Positions 15,875 through 24,873 of a stretch of DNA of 64,000 nt are shown here, in pieces. A program made the translations under genes and the position numbers. Origin of the DNA: Streptomyces sp. CB02414. GTDB lineage: Bacteria; Actinomycetota; Actinomycetes; Streptomycetales; Streptomycetaceae. Under the pieces are notes generated by a model, which saw nothing but the letters and a program-made list of their open reading frames with translations, did not search any database and had not been told where the DNA came from. Each line of letters opens with the position of its first letter. The stretch's first letter is position 1. The stretch covers positions 424,765 through 488,764 of the forward strand of contig NZ_LIPF01000001.1 in NCBI RefSeq assembly GCF_001905385.1. Direction: 5' to 3'.

Positions 15875-17263
15875 GTGGCGAACGACGCCAGCACCGTTTT
15901 CGACCTAGTGATCCTCGGCGGTGGCAGCGGTGGTTACGCCGCGGCCCTGCGCGGGGCGCAGCTGGGCCTGGACGTCGCCCTGATCGAGAAGGACAAGGTC
16001 GGCGGTACCTGCCTGCACAAGGGGTGCATCCCCACCAAGGCCCTGCTGCACGCGGGCGAGATCGCCGACCAGGCCCGCGAGAGCGAGCAGTTCGGCGTGA
16101 AGGCCACGTTCGAGGGCATCGACGTGGCCGCCGTGCACAAGTACAAGGACGACGTGATCTCGGGCCTGTACAAGGGCCTGCAGGGTCTGATCGCCTCGCG
16201 CAAGGTGACCTACATCGAGGGTGAGGGCCGCCTGTCCTCCCCGACCTCCGTGGATGTGAACGGTCAGCGCGTCCAGGGCCGCCACATCCTGCTGGCGACC
16301 GGCTCCGTGCCGAAGTCGCTGCCGGGCCTGGAGATCGACGGCGACCGGATCATCTCCTCCGACCACGCCCTCAAGCTCGACCGCGTGCCGAAGTCCGCGA
16401 TCGTCCTGGGCGGCGGCGTCATCGGCGTCGAGTTCGCCTCCGCGTGGAAGTCCTTCGGCACCGACGTCACGATCGTCGAGGGCCTCAAGCACCTCGTGCC
16501 GGTCGAGGACGAGAACAGCTCCAAGCTGCTGGAGCGCGCCTTCCGCAAGCGGGGCATCAAGTTCAACCTGGGCACCTTCTTCGAGAAGGCCGAGTACACC
16601 CAGGACGGCGTCAAGGTCACCCTGGCCGACGGCAAGTCCTTCGAGGCCGAGGTCCTGCTCGTCGCCATCGGCCGCGGCCCGGTCTCGCAGGGCCTGGGCT
16701 ACGAGGAGGCCGGGGTCGCCATGGACCGCGGTTTCGTCCTCGTCGACGAGTACATGCGGACCAACGTCCCGACGATCTCCGCCGTCGGTGACCTCGTCCC
16801 GACCCTCCAGCTCGCGCACGTCGGCTTCGCCGAGGGCATGCTGGTGGCGGAGCGGCTGGCCGGCCTGAAGACCGTCCCGGTCGACTACGACGGCGTGCCG
16901 CGGGTGACGTACTGCCACCCCGAGGTCGCCTCCGTGGGCATCACCGAGGCCAAGGCCAAGGAGATCTACGGTGCGGACAAGGTCGTCGCCCTGAAGTACA
17001 ACCTGGCGGGCAACGGCAAGAGCAAGATCCTGAAGACCACGGGCGAGATCAAGCTCGTCCAGGTCAAGGACGGTGCCGTGGTCGGCGTCCACATGGTCGG
17101 CGACCGCATGGGCGAGCAGGTCGGCGAGGCCCAGCTGATCTACAACTGGGAGGCGCTGCCGGCCGAGGTGGCCCAGCTGGTGCACGCCCACCCGACGCAG
17201 AACGAGGCGATGGGCGAGGCGCACCTGGCGCTGGCCGGCAAGCCGCTGCACTCCCACGACTGA
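15875..17263 (+). CDS. lpd: Dihydrolipoamide dehydrogenase (E3)
   Basis: A 462-residue FAD flavoprotein that reoxidises dihydrolipoyl groups of the 2-oxoacid dehydrogenase complexes with NAD+. It has the N-terminal FAD motif GGGSGGYAAALRG, redox disulfide C46/C51 in GGTCLHKGCIPTK, an NAD-binding GGGVIGVEFAS, the second FAD motif SAVGDLVP, and the catalytic His-Glu in HAHPTQNEAMGE at the dimer interface. The GTG start at 15875 has GGAGG 7 nt upstream; GTG at 15848 is in frame but poorly placed. sucB follows after 64 bp and is probably co-transcribed. aceE, encoding E1, is 3 kb downstream. Confidence 0.96.
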   Translation: MANDASTVFDLVILGGGSGGYAAALRGAQLGLDVALIEKDKVGGTCLHKGCIPTKALLHAGEIADQARESEQFGVKATFEGIDVAAVHKYKDDVISGLYKGLQGLIASRKVTYIEGEGRLSSPTSVDVNGQRVQGRHILLATGSVPKSLPGLEIDGDRIISSDHALKLDRVPKSAIVLGGGVIGVEFASAWKSFGTDVTIVEGLKHLVPVEDENSSKLLERAFRKRGIKFNLGTFFEKAEYTQDGVKVTLADGKSFEAEVLLVAIGRGPVSQGLGYEEAGVAMDRGFVLVDEYMRTNVPTISAVGDLVPTLQLAHVGFAEGMLVAERLAGLKTVPVDYDGVPRVTYCHPEVASVGITEAKAKEIYGADKVVALKYNLAGNGKSKILKTTGEIKLVQVKDGAVVGVHMVGDRMGEQVGEAQLIYNWEALPAEVAQLVHAHPTQNEAMGEAHLALAGKPLHSHD

Positions 17264-17327
17264 CCTCCCTCGGTCACTGGGCGCGACGACACAGACTTCC
17301 GCAATTTCGTAAGGAGCAACCGAAACC

Positions 17328-19109
17328 ATGGCGGTTTCCGTAACCCTTCCGGCGCTCGGCGAGAGCGTCACCGAGGGCACCGTCACCCGTTGGCTGAAGG
17401 CCGAGGGTGAGCGTGTCGAGGCCGACGAGCCGTTGCTCGAGGTCTCGACCGACAAGGTCGACACCGAGATCCCGGCGCCCGCCTCCGGCGTGCTGTCCTC
17501 CATCAAGGTCGCCGAGGACGAGACCGTCGAGGTCGGCGCCGAGCTGGCGCTGATCGACGACGGCACCGGCGCCCCGGCCGCCGAGCAGGCCCCGCAGGCC
17601 GAGCAGGTCGCCGAGCCGGCCCCCGAGCCCGCCCCGGCCGCCCCGTCCACCGAGCAGGCCGCCCCGGCGCCCGCTCCCACCGCCGAGGCCGCCGCCGGCG
17701 GCTCCGCCGAGGGCACGGACGTGGTCCTGCCCGCGCTCGGCGAGTCCGTCACCGAGGGCACCGTCACCCGCTGGCTGAAGTCGGTCGGCGACTCGGTCGA
17801 GGCCGACGAGCCGCTGCTGGAGGTGTCCACCGACAAGGTCGACACCGAGATCCCCGCCCCGGCCTCCGGCACCCTGCTGGAGATCGTGGTCGGCGAGGAC
17901 GAGACCGCCGAGGTCGGCGCCAAGCTCGCTGTCATCGGCGAGGCCGGTGCCGCTCCGGCCCCCGCCCCCGCGCAGGAGGCCCCGGCCGCCCCGGCCCAGC
18001 CCGAGCCCACCCCGGCCCCGGCCCCGGCCGCTCCCGCCGCTCCGGCTCCGCAGGCCCCCACGGCCCCGGCTCCGCAGCAGCAGACCACCCCGGCGCCCGA
18101 CCCGGTCCCGTCCGCCCCGGCACCCGCGCCGGCCCCGGCCGCCGCCCCGGCAGCCCCGGCCGCCGCCCAGCCGGTGGACGACGGCGCCTACGTCACCCCG
18201 CTGGTGCGCAAGCTCGCCGCCGAGAACGGCGTCGACCTGTCCACCGTCAAGGGCACCGGCGTCGGCGGCCGCATCCGCAAGCAGGACGTCGTCGCCGCCG
18301 CCGAGGCCGCGAAGGCCGCCGCGCCGGCTCCGGCCGCCGCCGCCCCGGCCGCCGCCGCGAAGAAGGCCCCCACCCTGGAGGCCTCCCCGCTCCGCGGCCA
18401 GACCGTGAAGATGCCGCGCATCCGCAAGGTCATCGGCGACAACATGGTCAAGGCCCTGCACGAGCAGGCCCAGCTGTCGTCGGTCGTCGAGGTCGACGTC
18501 ACCCGCCTGATGAAGCTGCGCGCCCGCGCCAAGGACGCGTTCGCGGCGCGTGAGGGCGTCAAGCTCTCGCCGATGCCGTTCTTCGTCAAGGCCGCGGCCC
18601 AGGCGCTGAAGGCGCACGCGCCGGTCAACGCCAAGATCAACGAGGCCGAGGGGACCATCACCTACTTCGACACCGAGAACATCGGTATCGCGGTGGACTC
18701 CGAGAAGGGCCTGATGACCCCGGTCATCAAGAACGCCGGTGACCTCAACCTGGCCGGCATCGCCAAGGCGACCGCCGACCTGGCGGGCAAGGTCCGGGCC
18801 AGCAAGATCAGCCCGGACGAGCTGGCCGGCGCGACCTTCACCATCTCCAACACCGGTTCGCGCGGCGCGCTGTTCGACACGATCATCGTGCCGCCGGGCC
18901 AGGTCGCCATCCTCGGCATCGGTGCCACGGTCAAGCGTCCGGCCGTCATCGAGACGGAGGACGGCCCGGTCATCGGCGTCCGCGACATGACGTACCTGAC
19001 CCTGTCCTACGACCACCGCCTGGTGGACGGCGCCGACGCCGCCCGCTACCTGACGGCGGTCAAGGCGATCCTGGAGGCGGGCGAGTTCGAGGTCGAGCTC
19101 GGCCTGTAA
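17328..19109 (+). CDS. sucB: Dihydrolipoamide acyltransferase (E2), two lipoyl domains
   Basis: A 593-residue E2 core. Two lipoyl domains (about residues 2-77 and 128-203) each carry the lipoylated Lys in [15 protein letters not shown] (K43 in the first). Ala/Pro linkers follow, then a peripheral-subunit-binding domain (about 285-320, [15 protein letters not shown]) and a catalytic acyltransferase domain ending [14 protein letters not shown] with the active-site His. Homologues are often named succinyltransferase. In actinobacteria, however, the equivalent lpd-linked protein is usually the pyruvate dehydrogenase E2, and nearby aceE and the lipB-lipA pair 20 kb away support that reading. Start ATG at 17328 follows AAGGAG. 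Confidence 0.93.
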   Translation: MAVSVTLPALGESVTEGTVTRWLKAEGERVEADEPLLEVSTDKVDTEIPAPASGVLSSIKVAEDETVEVGAELALIDDGTGAPAAEQAPQAEQVAEPAPEPAPAAPSTEQAAPAPAPTAEAAAGGSAEGTDVVLPALGESVTEGTVTRWLKSVGDSVEADEPLLEVSTDKVDTEIPAPASGTLLEIVVGEDETAEVGAKLAVIGEAGAAPAPAPAQEAPAAPAQPEPTPAPAPAAPAAPAPQAPTAPAPQQQTTPAPDPVPSAPAPAPAPAAAPAAPAAAQPVDDGAYVTPLVRKLAAENGVDLSTVKGTGVGGRIRKQDVVAAAEAAKAAAPAPAAAAPAAAAKKAPTLEASPLRGQTVKMPRIRKVIGDNMVKALHEQAQLSSVVEVDVTRLMKLRARAKDAFAAREGVKLSPMPFFVKAAAQALKAHAPVNAKINEAEGTITYFDTENIGIAVDSEKGLMTPVIKNAGDLNLAGIAKATADLAGKVRASKISPDELAGATFTISNTGSRGALFDTIIVPPGQVAILGIGATVKRPAVIETEDGPVIGVRDMTYLTLSYDHRLVDGADAARYLTAVKAILEAGEFEVELGL

Positions 19110-19130
19110 TTCCCCTGCCAGTGGGCCTGT

Positions 19131-19170
19131 ACGGTGCCCCCGCCCGGAGCTCTCCGGACGGGGGCACCGT
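19131..19170 (+). terminator. Nested hairpin terminator after sucB
   Basis: A 12-bp perfect outer stem (19131-19142 with 19159-19170) encloses a second perfect 6-bp hairpin (CCGGAG-CT-CTCCGG). It lies 22 bp after the sucB stop and isolates the operon from the GntR gene. Confidence 0.85.
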
Positions 19171-19260
19171 CGCGTTCCGGCGTCGGCACGCTGTGTAAGT
19201 CTCGTCTCACCTGCGTAAAAGCGCCCCCGTGCGCCCTTCCCGCCGGCCCCGTCAGCCGTA

Positions 19261-19275
19261 TTGTCTAAGCGTCAA
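19261..19275 (+). promoter_or_regulatory. Candidate operator TTGTC-N5-GTCAA upstream of the GntR gene
   Basis: The two TTGTC/GTCAA arms form a near-perfect inverted repeat with one mismatch and a 5-bp spacer. They lie 43 bp before the regulator's start codon, a plausible autoregulatory site. Assignment to this regulator is inference. Confidence 0.35.
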
Positions 19276-19317
19276 ACGCCCCCGGGGTCCGAAGGGGACC
19301 CTCCCGAAGGAGCTCTC

Positions 19318-19941
19318 ATGACCGCGCCCGTCGTCCACTCGCTGCGCGAACAGATCCGCGAGCACATCCTGGAAGGGATCATCAGCGGACGCTGGCAGCC
19401 GGGCGAGCGGATCGTGGAGCGGCGGATCGCCACGGAGCTGGAGGTCAGCCAGACGCCGGTGCGCGAGGCGCTGCGCGAGCTGGAGTCGCTGCGGCTGATC
19501 GAGTCGGCGCCGAACAAGGGCGTGCGGGTGCGGAACCTGACCGCGGCGGACCTGGAGGAGAGCTACCCCGTCCGGGCCGGCCTGGAGGCGATCGCGGCGG
19601 AGCTGGCGGCGGACCGGCTGGCGGTGGACTGCTCGGCCCTCGACCCGCACGTCGCCGCGCTGTACGAGGCCGACCGGGCCTCCGACGGGACGGCGCAGGT
19701 ACGGCACACGGTGGGCTTCCACCGGGAGCTGGTGCGGGCGGCGGGCAACTCGGTGCTGCTGCACACCTGGGAGGGGCTGGGCATCGAGGTGTTCACGGCG
19801 CTGTCGATACGGTGGCTGGGGACGGTGCAGCAGTCGTACGCGGAGGAGCACGAGGAGCTGGTCGCGGCGTTCCGCCGCCGGGACCCTCGGATTCCGGAGA
19901 TCGTGAAGGCCCACGTCCTGGGCTGCGCGCCCCGGGCCTGA
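19318..19941 (+). CDS. GntR-family regulator, FadR/FCD type
   Basis: A 207-residue regulator with an N-terminal winged helix at residues 5-70 (LREQIREHILEGIISGRWQPGERI, then SQTPVREALRELESLRLI). A helical FCD ligand-binding domain follows, with Asp and three His positions expected to bind metal and a small carboxylate (for example HTVGFHRELVRAAGN). The start ATG at 19318 has GAAGGAG 6 nt upstream. Sitting between the E2 and E1 genes of a pyruvate dehydrogenase block, it is a natural candidate to sense pyruvate, lactate or a related acid and control aceE. That role is inferred from position only. Confidence 0.9.
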   Translation: MTAPVVHSLREQIREHILEGIISGRWQPGERIVERRIATELEVSQTPVREALRELESLRLIESAPNKGVRVRNLTAADLEESYPVRAGLEAIAAELAADRLAVDCSALDPHVAALYEADRASDGTAQVRHTVGFHRELVRAAGNSVLLHTWEGLGIEVFTALSIRWLGTVQQSYAEEHEELVAAFRRRDPRIPEIVKAHVLGCAPRA

Positions 19942-20178
19942 CCCCCGTTCGCGCAGTTCCCCGCGCCCCTGAAGGGGCGCGGGGCTGTATCGATATGCGG
20001 CTCCGCCGCGTGGGCGCGATCAGCCACGACGCACCCGCACCCGCCAGACACCCCGCAACCACCCGAGCTCCACCGCGCTCACCTGCACAAACCCCCAACT
20101 TCAAGGTCACTCCGTGCCATCGCCGAAGGCACCCCGTGCCGACTTTCTCGTAATCAAGAGGTTTTGCCCCTCAACCCT
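19942..20178. other. Intergenic region with no gene seen
   Basis: The 374-bp gap between the GntR gene and aceE starts with a dispersed repeat hairpin (19950-19984) and a GC-rich stretch with scattered in-frame stops and no codon bias. It ends with the aceE promoter (20179-20207) and an untranslated leader of about 100 nt. Confidence 0.6.
19950..19984. repeat. Dispersed repeat forming a 12-bp hairpin
   Basis: The core CGCGCAGTTCCCCGCGCCCCT is shared with 15650-15669. Here a perfect 12-bp stem (19959-19970 with 19973-19984) with a 2-nt loop forms just after the GntR stop codon, so the repeat probably serves as its terminator. Confidence 0.75.
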
Positions 20179-20207
20179 TTGATCGATCATCGATCAGGGA
20201 GTTACAG
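20179..20207 (+). promoter_or_regulatory. aceE promoter with overlapping palindromic operator
   Basis: TTGATC (20179-20184), a 17-bp spacer and TACAGT (20202-20207) make a good sigma-HrdB-type promoter. A perfect inverted repeat, TGATCGA-TCA-TCGATCA (20180-20196), covers the -35 element and most of the spacer. This is the typical placement of a repressor site. The bound regulator is unknown. Confidence 0.75.
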
Positions 20208-20315
20208 TCACGGACGGGCTTGCACCCAAGCCCAGCCCTGTCCTGCCAAAGACCAAGGGCACCCCCGATCCCCTTACCGATGAGGGAACCCCCTTCGACT
20301 GAGGAAGGCGGCGAC

Positions 20316-23018
20316 ATGACCGACCCCAAAGCCATCCAGCCGAGCGAGCTCGACCAGCTCCCGGACCGCGACCCTGAGGAGACCGCCGAATGGCAGGCCT
20401 CCCTGGACGCCGTCACCAAGGCGGCCGGGCCGCACCGTGCCGCGTACCTGATGCGCCGCACACTGGAGCGCGCCGAGGGCGCCGGCCTCGCCCTGCCGAA
20501 GCTCCTCGAGACGGACTACGTCAACACCATCCCCACCTCCGCCGAACCCGCCGTTGACGGCGACGAGGCGATGGAGCAGCGGATCACCGCCTGGAACCGC
20601 TGGAACGCGGCGGCGATGGTCACCCGCGGCAGCAAGTACGGCGTCGGCGGCCACATCGCCACCTTCGCCTCCGCGGCCTGGCTGTACGAGACCGGCTTCA
20701 ACCACTTCTTCAAGGGCAAGGAGGGTGACGGCTCCGGCGACCAGCTCTACGTCCAGGGCCACGCCTCCCCCGGCATCTACGCCCGCGCCTTCCTCGACGG
20801 CCGCCTGAACGAGGAGCAGCTCGACAACTTCCGCCGCGAGTCCGGCGGCAACGGCCTGCCCTCCTACCCGCACCCGCGCCGTCTGCCCTGGCTGTGGGAG
20901 TTCCCCACCGTCTCCATGGGCCTCGGCCCGATCTCCGCGATCTACCAGGCGCGCTTCAACCGCTACCTGACCAGCCGCGGCATCAAGGACCTGAGCAACT
21001 CCCACGTGTGGGCGTTCCTCGGCGACGGCGAGATGGACGAGCCGGAGTCCACCACCGCGCTCACCCTCGCCTCCCGCGAGGGCCTGGACAACCTGACCTT
21101 CGTCATCAACTGCAACCTGCAGCGCCTCGACGGTCCGGTCCGCGCCAACTTCAAGATCGTGCAGGAGCTGGAGGCCCAGTTCCGCGGCGCCGGCTGGAAC
21201 GTCGTGAAGTCGCTGTGGGGCACCGCCTGGGACGAGCTGTTCCAGCTCGACACCACCGGCGCCCTCGTACGCCGCCTGCGCGAGGTACCCGACGCGCAGG
21301 TCCAGACGTACCAGACCCGCGACGCCGCCTACATCCGCGAGGACTTCTTCAACAAGGACCCGCAGCTCGCCGAGATGGCGAAGCTGCTGTCCGACGACAA
21401 GATCCTCGAGTGCTTCCACTACTCGCGCGGCGGTCACGAGTCCCGCAAGGTCTACGCCGCCTACCGCGCCGCGCTCGCCCACAAGGGCGCGCCGACCGTG
21501 ATCCTGGCCCAGACGGTCAAGGGCCACACCCTCGGCACCGGCTTCGCGTCCAAGAACGCCAACCACCAGATGAAGAAGCTCTCGGTGGACGAGTTCAAGG
21601 ACATGCGCGACCTGCTCGGCCTGCCGATCAAGGACAGCGACTTCACCGACGGCGTGGTCCCCTACGGCCACCCGGGCGCCGACTCCCCCGAGGTCCGCTA
21701 CCTCCAGGAGCGCCGGGCGGCCCTCGGCGGTCCCGCCCCGGCCCGCCGCGTGCACCCCCTCGCGCCGCTGCCCGCGCCCGCCGAGAAGGCGTTCGCCTCC
21801 TTCGACAAGGGTTCCGGCTCGCAGAGCGTGGCCACCACCATGGCCTTCGTCCGCCTCGTCAAGGACCTGGTCCGCGACAAGGAGACGGGCAAGCGCTGGG
21901 TGCCGATCGTCCCCGACGAGGCGCGCACCTTCGGCATGGAGAGCCTCTTCCCGTCCCTGGGCATCTACTCGCCCAAGGGCCAGACGTACGAGCCGGTCGA
22001 CCGCGACCAGCTGATGTACTACAAGGAAGCCAAGAACGGCCAGATCCTCAACGAGGGCATCACCGAGGCCGGCTCGATGGCCGACTTCATCGCCGCGTCC
22101 ACCGCGTACGCGACGCACGGCGAGGCGATGATCCCGTTCTACATCTTCTACTCGATGTTCGGCTGGCAGCGCACGGCCGACCAGATGTGGCAGCTCGGCG
22201 ACCAGCTCGGCCGCGGCTTCCTGGTCGGTGCCACCGCGGGCCGCACCACGCTGACCGGTGAGGGCCTCCAGCACGCGGACGGCCACTCCCCCGCCATCGC
22301 GGCGACCAACCCGGCCGCTCTGACGTACGACCCGGCCTTCGCCTACGAGGTCGCGGCGATCGTCAAGGACGGTCTGCGCCGGATGTACGGCGAGGCCGCC
22401 CCGGGCGAGGACCCGAACGTCTTCTACTACCTGACGGTCTACAACGAGCCGATGCCGCAGCCGGCCAAGCCGTCCGGCCTCGGTATCGACGAGGGCATCG
22501 TCAAGGGCCTGTACCGCTTCAACACGGCGGAGTCCGCGGGCCTGACCCCGGCCGCGAACGCCCCGCGCATCCAGCTGCTGGGCTCCGGCACGGCGATCCA
22601 CTGGGCGCTGAAGGCGCAGAAGCTGCTCACCGAGGAGTGGGGTGTGGCCGCCGACGTGTGGTCCGCGACCTCCTGGACGGAGCTGCGCCGGGACGCCATG
22701 GACGCCGACGCGGCACTGCTGCGCGGCGAGGAGCGGGTGCCGTACGTCCGCCAGGCGCTCCAGGGCGCCGAGGGCCCGGTCCTCGCGGTCTCCGACTACA
22801 TGCGCCAGGTCCCGGACCAGATCGCGCAGTGGGTCGAGCAGGACTACTCGTCGCTCGGCGCCGACGGCTTCGGCCTGTCGGACACCCGTGAGGCCGCCCG
22901 CCGCCACTTCGGCGTCGACGCCGAGTCCATCGTGGTCGCGGCCCTGGCCCAGCTCGCCAAGCGCGGCGAGGTCAAGGCGACGGCCGTGAAGGAGGCGCGC
23001 GAGCGCTACGGCCTGTGA
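20316..23018 (+). CDS. aceE: Pyruvate dehydrogenase E1 component (homodimeric AceE type)
   Basis: A 900-residue thiamine-diphosphate enzyme that decarboxylates pyruvate and acetylates the lipoyl groups of E2. The ThDP motif starts GDGEMDEPES (residues 236-245) and ends in NCN. Other family stretches are RGGHESRKVYAAYRAA, TVKGHTLGTG and the transketolase-like C-terminal half (TGEGLQHADGHS). The length is close to the usual ~900. The start ATG at 20316 has GAGGAAGG upstream. It has its own promoter with a palindrome over the -35, separate from lpd-sucB. A 3'-flanking hairpin terminates it. Substrate specificity is inferred from full-length similarity to AceE. Confidence 0.96.
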   Translation: MTDPKAIQPSELDQLPDRDPEETAEWQASLDAVTKAAGPHRAAYLMRRTLERAEGAGLALPKLLETDYVNTIPTSAEPAVDGDEAMEQRITAWNRWNAAAMVTRGSKYGVGGHIATFASAAWLYETGFNHFFKGKEGDGSGDQLYVQGHASPGIYARAFLDGRLNEEQLDNFRRESGGNGLPSYPHPRRLPWLWEFPTVSMGLGPISAIYQARFNRYLTSRGIKDLSNSHVWAFLGDGEMDEPESTTALTLASREGLDNLTFVINCNLQRLDGPVRANFKIVQELEAQFRGAGWNVVKSLWGTAWDELFQLDTTGALVRRLREVPDAQVQTYQTRDAAYIREDFFNKDPQLAEMAKLLSDDKILECFHYSRGGHESRKVYAAYRAALAHKGAPTVILAQTVKGHTLGTGFASKNANHQMKKLSVDEFKDMRDLLGLPIKDSDFTDGVVPYGHPGADSPEVRYLQERRAALGGPAPARRVHPLAPLPAPAEKAFASFDKGSGSQSVATTMAFVRLVKDLVRDKETGKRWVPIVPDEARTFGMESLFPSLGIYSPKGQTYEPVDRDQLMYYKEAKNGQILNEGITEAGSMADFIAASTAYATHGEAMIPFYIFYSMFGWQRTADQMWQLGDQLGRGFLVGATAGRTTLTGEGLQHADGHSPAIAATNPAALTYDPAFAYEVAAIVKDGLRRMYGEAAPGEDPNVFYYLTVYNEPMPQPAKPSGLGIDEGIVKGLYRFNTAESAGLTPAANAPRIQLLGSGTAIHWALKAQKLLTEEWGVAADVWSATSWTELRRDAMDADAALLRGEERVPYVRQALQGAEGPVLAVSDYMRQVPDQIAQWVEQDYSSLGADGFGLSDTREAARRHFGVDAESIVVAALAQLAKRGEVKATAVKEARERYGL

Positions 23019-23031
23019 GCCCCAGGCACTG

Positions 23032-23073
23032 AGGAGGCAGGCCCCCGCCACCCACGGCGGGGGCCTGCCTCCT
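23032..23073 (+). terminator. Long hairpin terminator of aceE
   Basis: An 18-bp perfect stem (23032-23049 with 23056-23073) and a 6-nt loop begin 13 bp after the aceE stop. The hairpin ends only 20 bp before the next gene's start. Confidence 0.9.
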
Positions 23074-23092
23074 TCTCCTGCATCATGTGGGG

Positions 23093-24088
23093 ATGCGCGC
23101 TGCCCGCCTCATCAAGATGGTGCTGCTCCTCCAGTCCCGCCCCACCATGACCGCGGCCGAACTGGCCCGCGAGCTGGAGGTGTCGGAGCGCACCGTGACC
23201 CGGGACGCGCAGGCGCTGTCGGAGGCGGGCGTGCCGGTGTACGCCGAGCGGGGCCGGGCCGGCGGCTACCGGCTGATCGGCGGCTACCGCACCCGGCTGA
23301 CCGGCCTCGCCCGAGGCGAGGCGGAAGCCCTCTTCCTGTCCGGGGTGCCGGGGGCGCTGCGCGAGATGGGCCTGGAGGACGCCGCCTCGGCGGCCCGCCT
23401 GAAGGTGTCGGCGGCCCTGCTCCCCTCCCTGAGGGACGCCTCCCGCACAGCGGCCCAGCGGTTCCACCTGGACGCGCCCAACTGGTTCCGGGAGCCCCGG
23501 ACACCCGAGCTGCTGCCGGCGGTCGCGGACGCGGTCTGGGACGACCGGCGGATCACCGCGCGCTACCGGCGCGGGGAGGACGAGGTCGCCCGCGAGCTGG
23601 AGCCGTACGGTCTCGTACTGAAGGCCGGGGCCTGGTACCTGTGCGCGCGGATCGCGCGGACGACGGGCGACGGGCCGTTCCGCGTCTACCGCATCGACCG
23701 CTTCACGGCCGCGGAGGCGAGCGAGGAGCGCTTCGAACGGGACGAGTCCTTCGACCTGCCCGCGTTCTGGGCGGAGCGGGCGGAGCAGTTCGCGCGGTCG
23801 ATCCTGCGGGCCGAGGTCGTACTGCGGCTGTCGCCCCGGGCCGTACGGGCCCTGCCGCACGCCGTCGACGCGCTGTCCGCCCGGGAGGCGCTGGAGACCG
23901 CGGGGGCACCCGACGCGGACGGATGGGTGACGGTGACGCTGCCGGTGGAGTCGGAGGAGGTCGCGCACACGCAGCTCCGGGGACTCGGCCCGGAGGCGGA
24001 AGTACTGGCGCCGAGTGCGCTGCGGGAACGGTTCGCCCAGGACGCACAACGGTGGGCGAGGTTGTACACACCCCGCACGGACGGCTAG
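23093..24088 (+). CDS. WYL-domain transcriptional regulator (YafY family)
   Basis: A 331-residue protein. An N-terminal HTH_11 winged helix at residues 3-60 reads RLIKMVLLLQSRPTMTAAEL then SERTVTRDAQALSEAGVPVY. A WYL domain spans about 135-215, with a Tyr-Arg-containing core (ARELEPYGLVLKAGAWYLCA, RVYRIDRF), and a WCX-like C-terminal extension follows. WYL proteins act as ligand- or nucleic-acid-responsive regulators, often controlling their own operon. CATCAT lies 6 nt before ATG, suggesting a leaderless transcript. GTG at 23087 is an alternative start. No partner gene is adjacent. Confidence 0.9.
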   Translation: MRAARLIKMVLLLQSRPTMTAAELARELEVSERTVTRDAQALSEAGVPVYAERGRAGGYRLIGGYRTRLTGLARGEAEALFLSGVPGALREMGLEDAASAARLKVSAALLPSLRDASRTAAQRFHLDAPNWFREPRTPELLPAVADAVWDDRRITARYRRGEDEVARELEPYGLVLKAGAWYLCARIARTTGDGPFRVYRIDRFTAAEASEERFERDESFDLPAFWAERAEQFARSILRAEVVLRLSPRAVRALPHAVDALSAREALETAGAPDADGWVTVTLPVESEEVAHTQLRGLGPEAEVLAPSALRERFAQDAQRWARLYTPRTDG

Positions 24089-24351
24089 CCGCGTAAGGCT
24101 GTCCGCCCGCAGCGGTTGGCGCGTCAACACCGCCCACCCCCGTACCCGACCGATTCCGCGCAGTTCCGAGGACGGCCCCCTCCCCCCGGCGTGGCCCCGA
24201 CCCACACACAACCGAACGCGCTACCCGCACCCCCACCGAACCCGCGCAGGCGCCGCAGGCACCCCGCACCCACCGCCGGAGGCCCCGGCACATAACGATC
24301 CGCCACACTCCACGTGCGCCGCCCCCGCCCAGGCCCGATGCTGGACCCGTG
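24089..24351. other. Intergenic region with repeat fragments
   Basis: This 263-bp gap has no codon-biased frame. It holds a short CGCGCAGTTCC fragment at 24158-24168 and the dispersed repeat at 24246-24284 described for 11414-11449. A GATGCT hexamer at 24338-24343 may be the -10 for the following gene. Confidence 0.5.
24246..24284. repeat. Dispersed repeat, second copy
   Basis: The segment carries the blocks GCGCCGCAGGCACCC and CACCGCCGGAGGCCC, matching 11414-11449 in the same orientation, with a spacer of slightly different length. It is intergenic in both places. Confidence 0.5.
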
Positions 24352-24873
24352 ATGGACGAGACGGAGTTCTGGGAGCTGATCGACGCCACCCGGCAGGGCG
24401 CCGACGGCGATCCCGAGGACCAGGCCGACCTGCTCGTGGAGCGGCTCCTCGGGCTGGACCCGGACCTGGTGCTGGACTTCGCCCGCCATTTCGAGGCCCG
24501 CTACAACCGCGCCTGCACCTGGGACGTGTGGGGCGCCGCGTGGGTGCTGCTCGGCGGCGCGAGCGACGACGCCTTCGACTACTTCCGCTGCTGGCTGATC
24601 GGCCAGGGCCGCGAGGTGTACGAGGGCGCGGTGCACGAGCCCGACTCGCTCGCCGAGCTGCTGGACGACTTCGACGAGGAGCTGGACGGCGACGGTGAGG
24701 AGCTGGGTTACGCGGCCGACGAGGCGTACGAGCAGCTCACCGGCACCGTCGCCCCCGACCTGGGCATCGCGCCCGCCCCGGCGGAGCCGCGTGGCACCCC
24801 GGTCGACCTGGAGGACGACCGGGCCGTGGCCGCCCGGTTCCCGCGCCTGTGGGAGCGGTTCGGTCAGGACTGA
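24352..24873 (+). CDS. DUF4240 domain protein
   Basis: A 173-residue acidic soluble protein of unknown function, with N-terminal MDETEFWELIDATRQGADGD, a typical DUF4240 opening. The central core DFARHFEARYNRACTWDVWG ... AFDYFRCWLIGQGREVYEGA is helical. The tail DDRAVAARFPRLWERFGQD resembles the end of WGR-linked homologues. ATG at 24352 immediately follows an in-frame GTG (24349). No ribosome-binding site is visible, so a leaderless transcript is likely. Its stop is directly adjacent to the convergent amidase gene (no gap). Confidence 0.85.
   Translation: MDETEFWELIDATRQGADGDPEDQADLLVERLLGLDPDLVLDFARHFEARYNRACTWDVWGAAWVLLGGASDDAFDYFRCWLIGQGREVYEGAVHEPDSLAELLDDFDEELDGDGEELGYAADEAYEQLTGTVAPDLGIAPAPAEPRGTPVDLEDDRAVAARFPRLWERFGQD

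Noticed and set aside
15905..18088. A 727-residue minus-strand frame across lpd and sucB
   Set aside because: It is opposite two well-defined enzymes; its Ser/Ala/Gly richness is the reverse complement of the Ala/Pro linker.
20274..23051. A 925-residue minus-strand frame opposite aceE
   Set aside because: It mirrors a full-length AceE on the plus strand; there is no plausible start or promoter, and composition is that of antisense GC-rich DNA.
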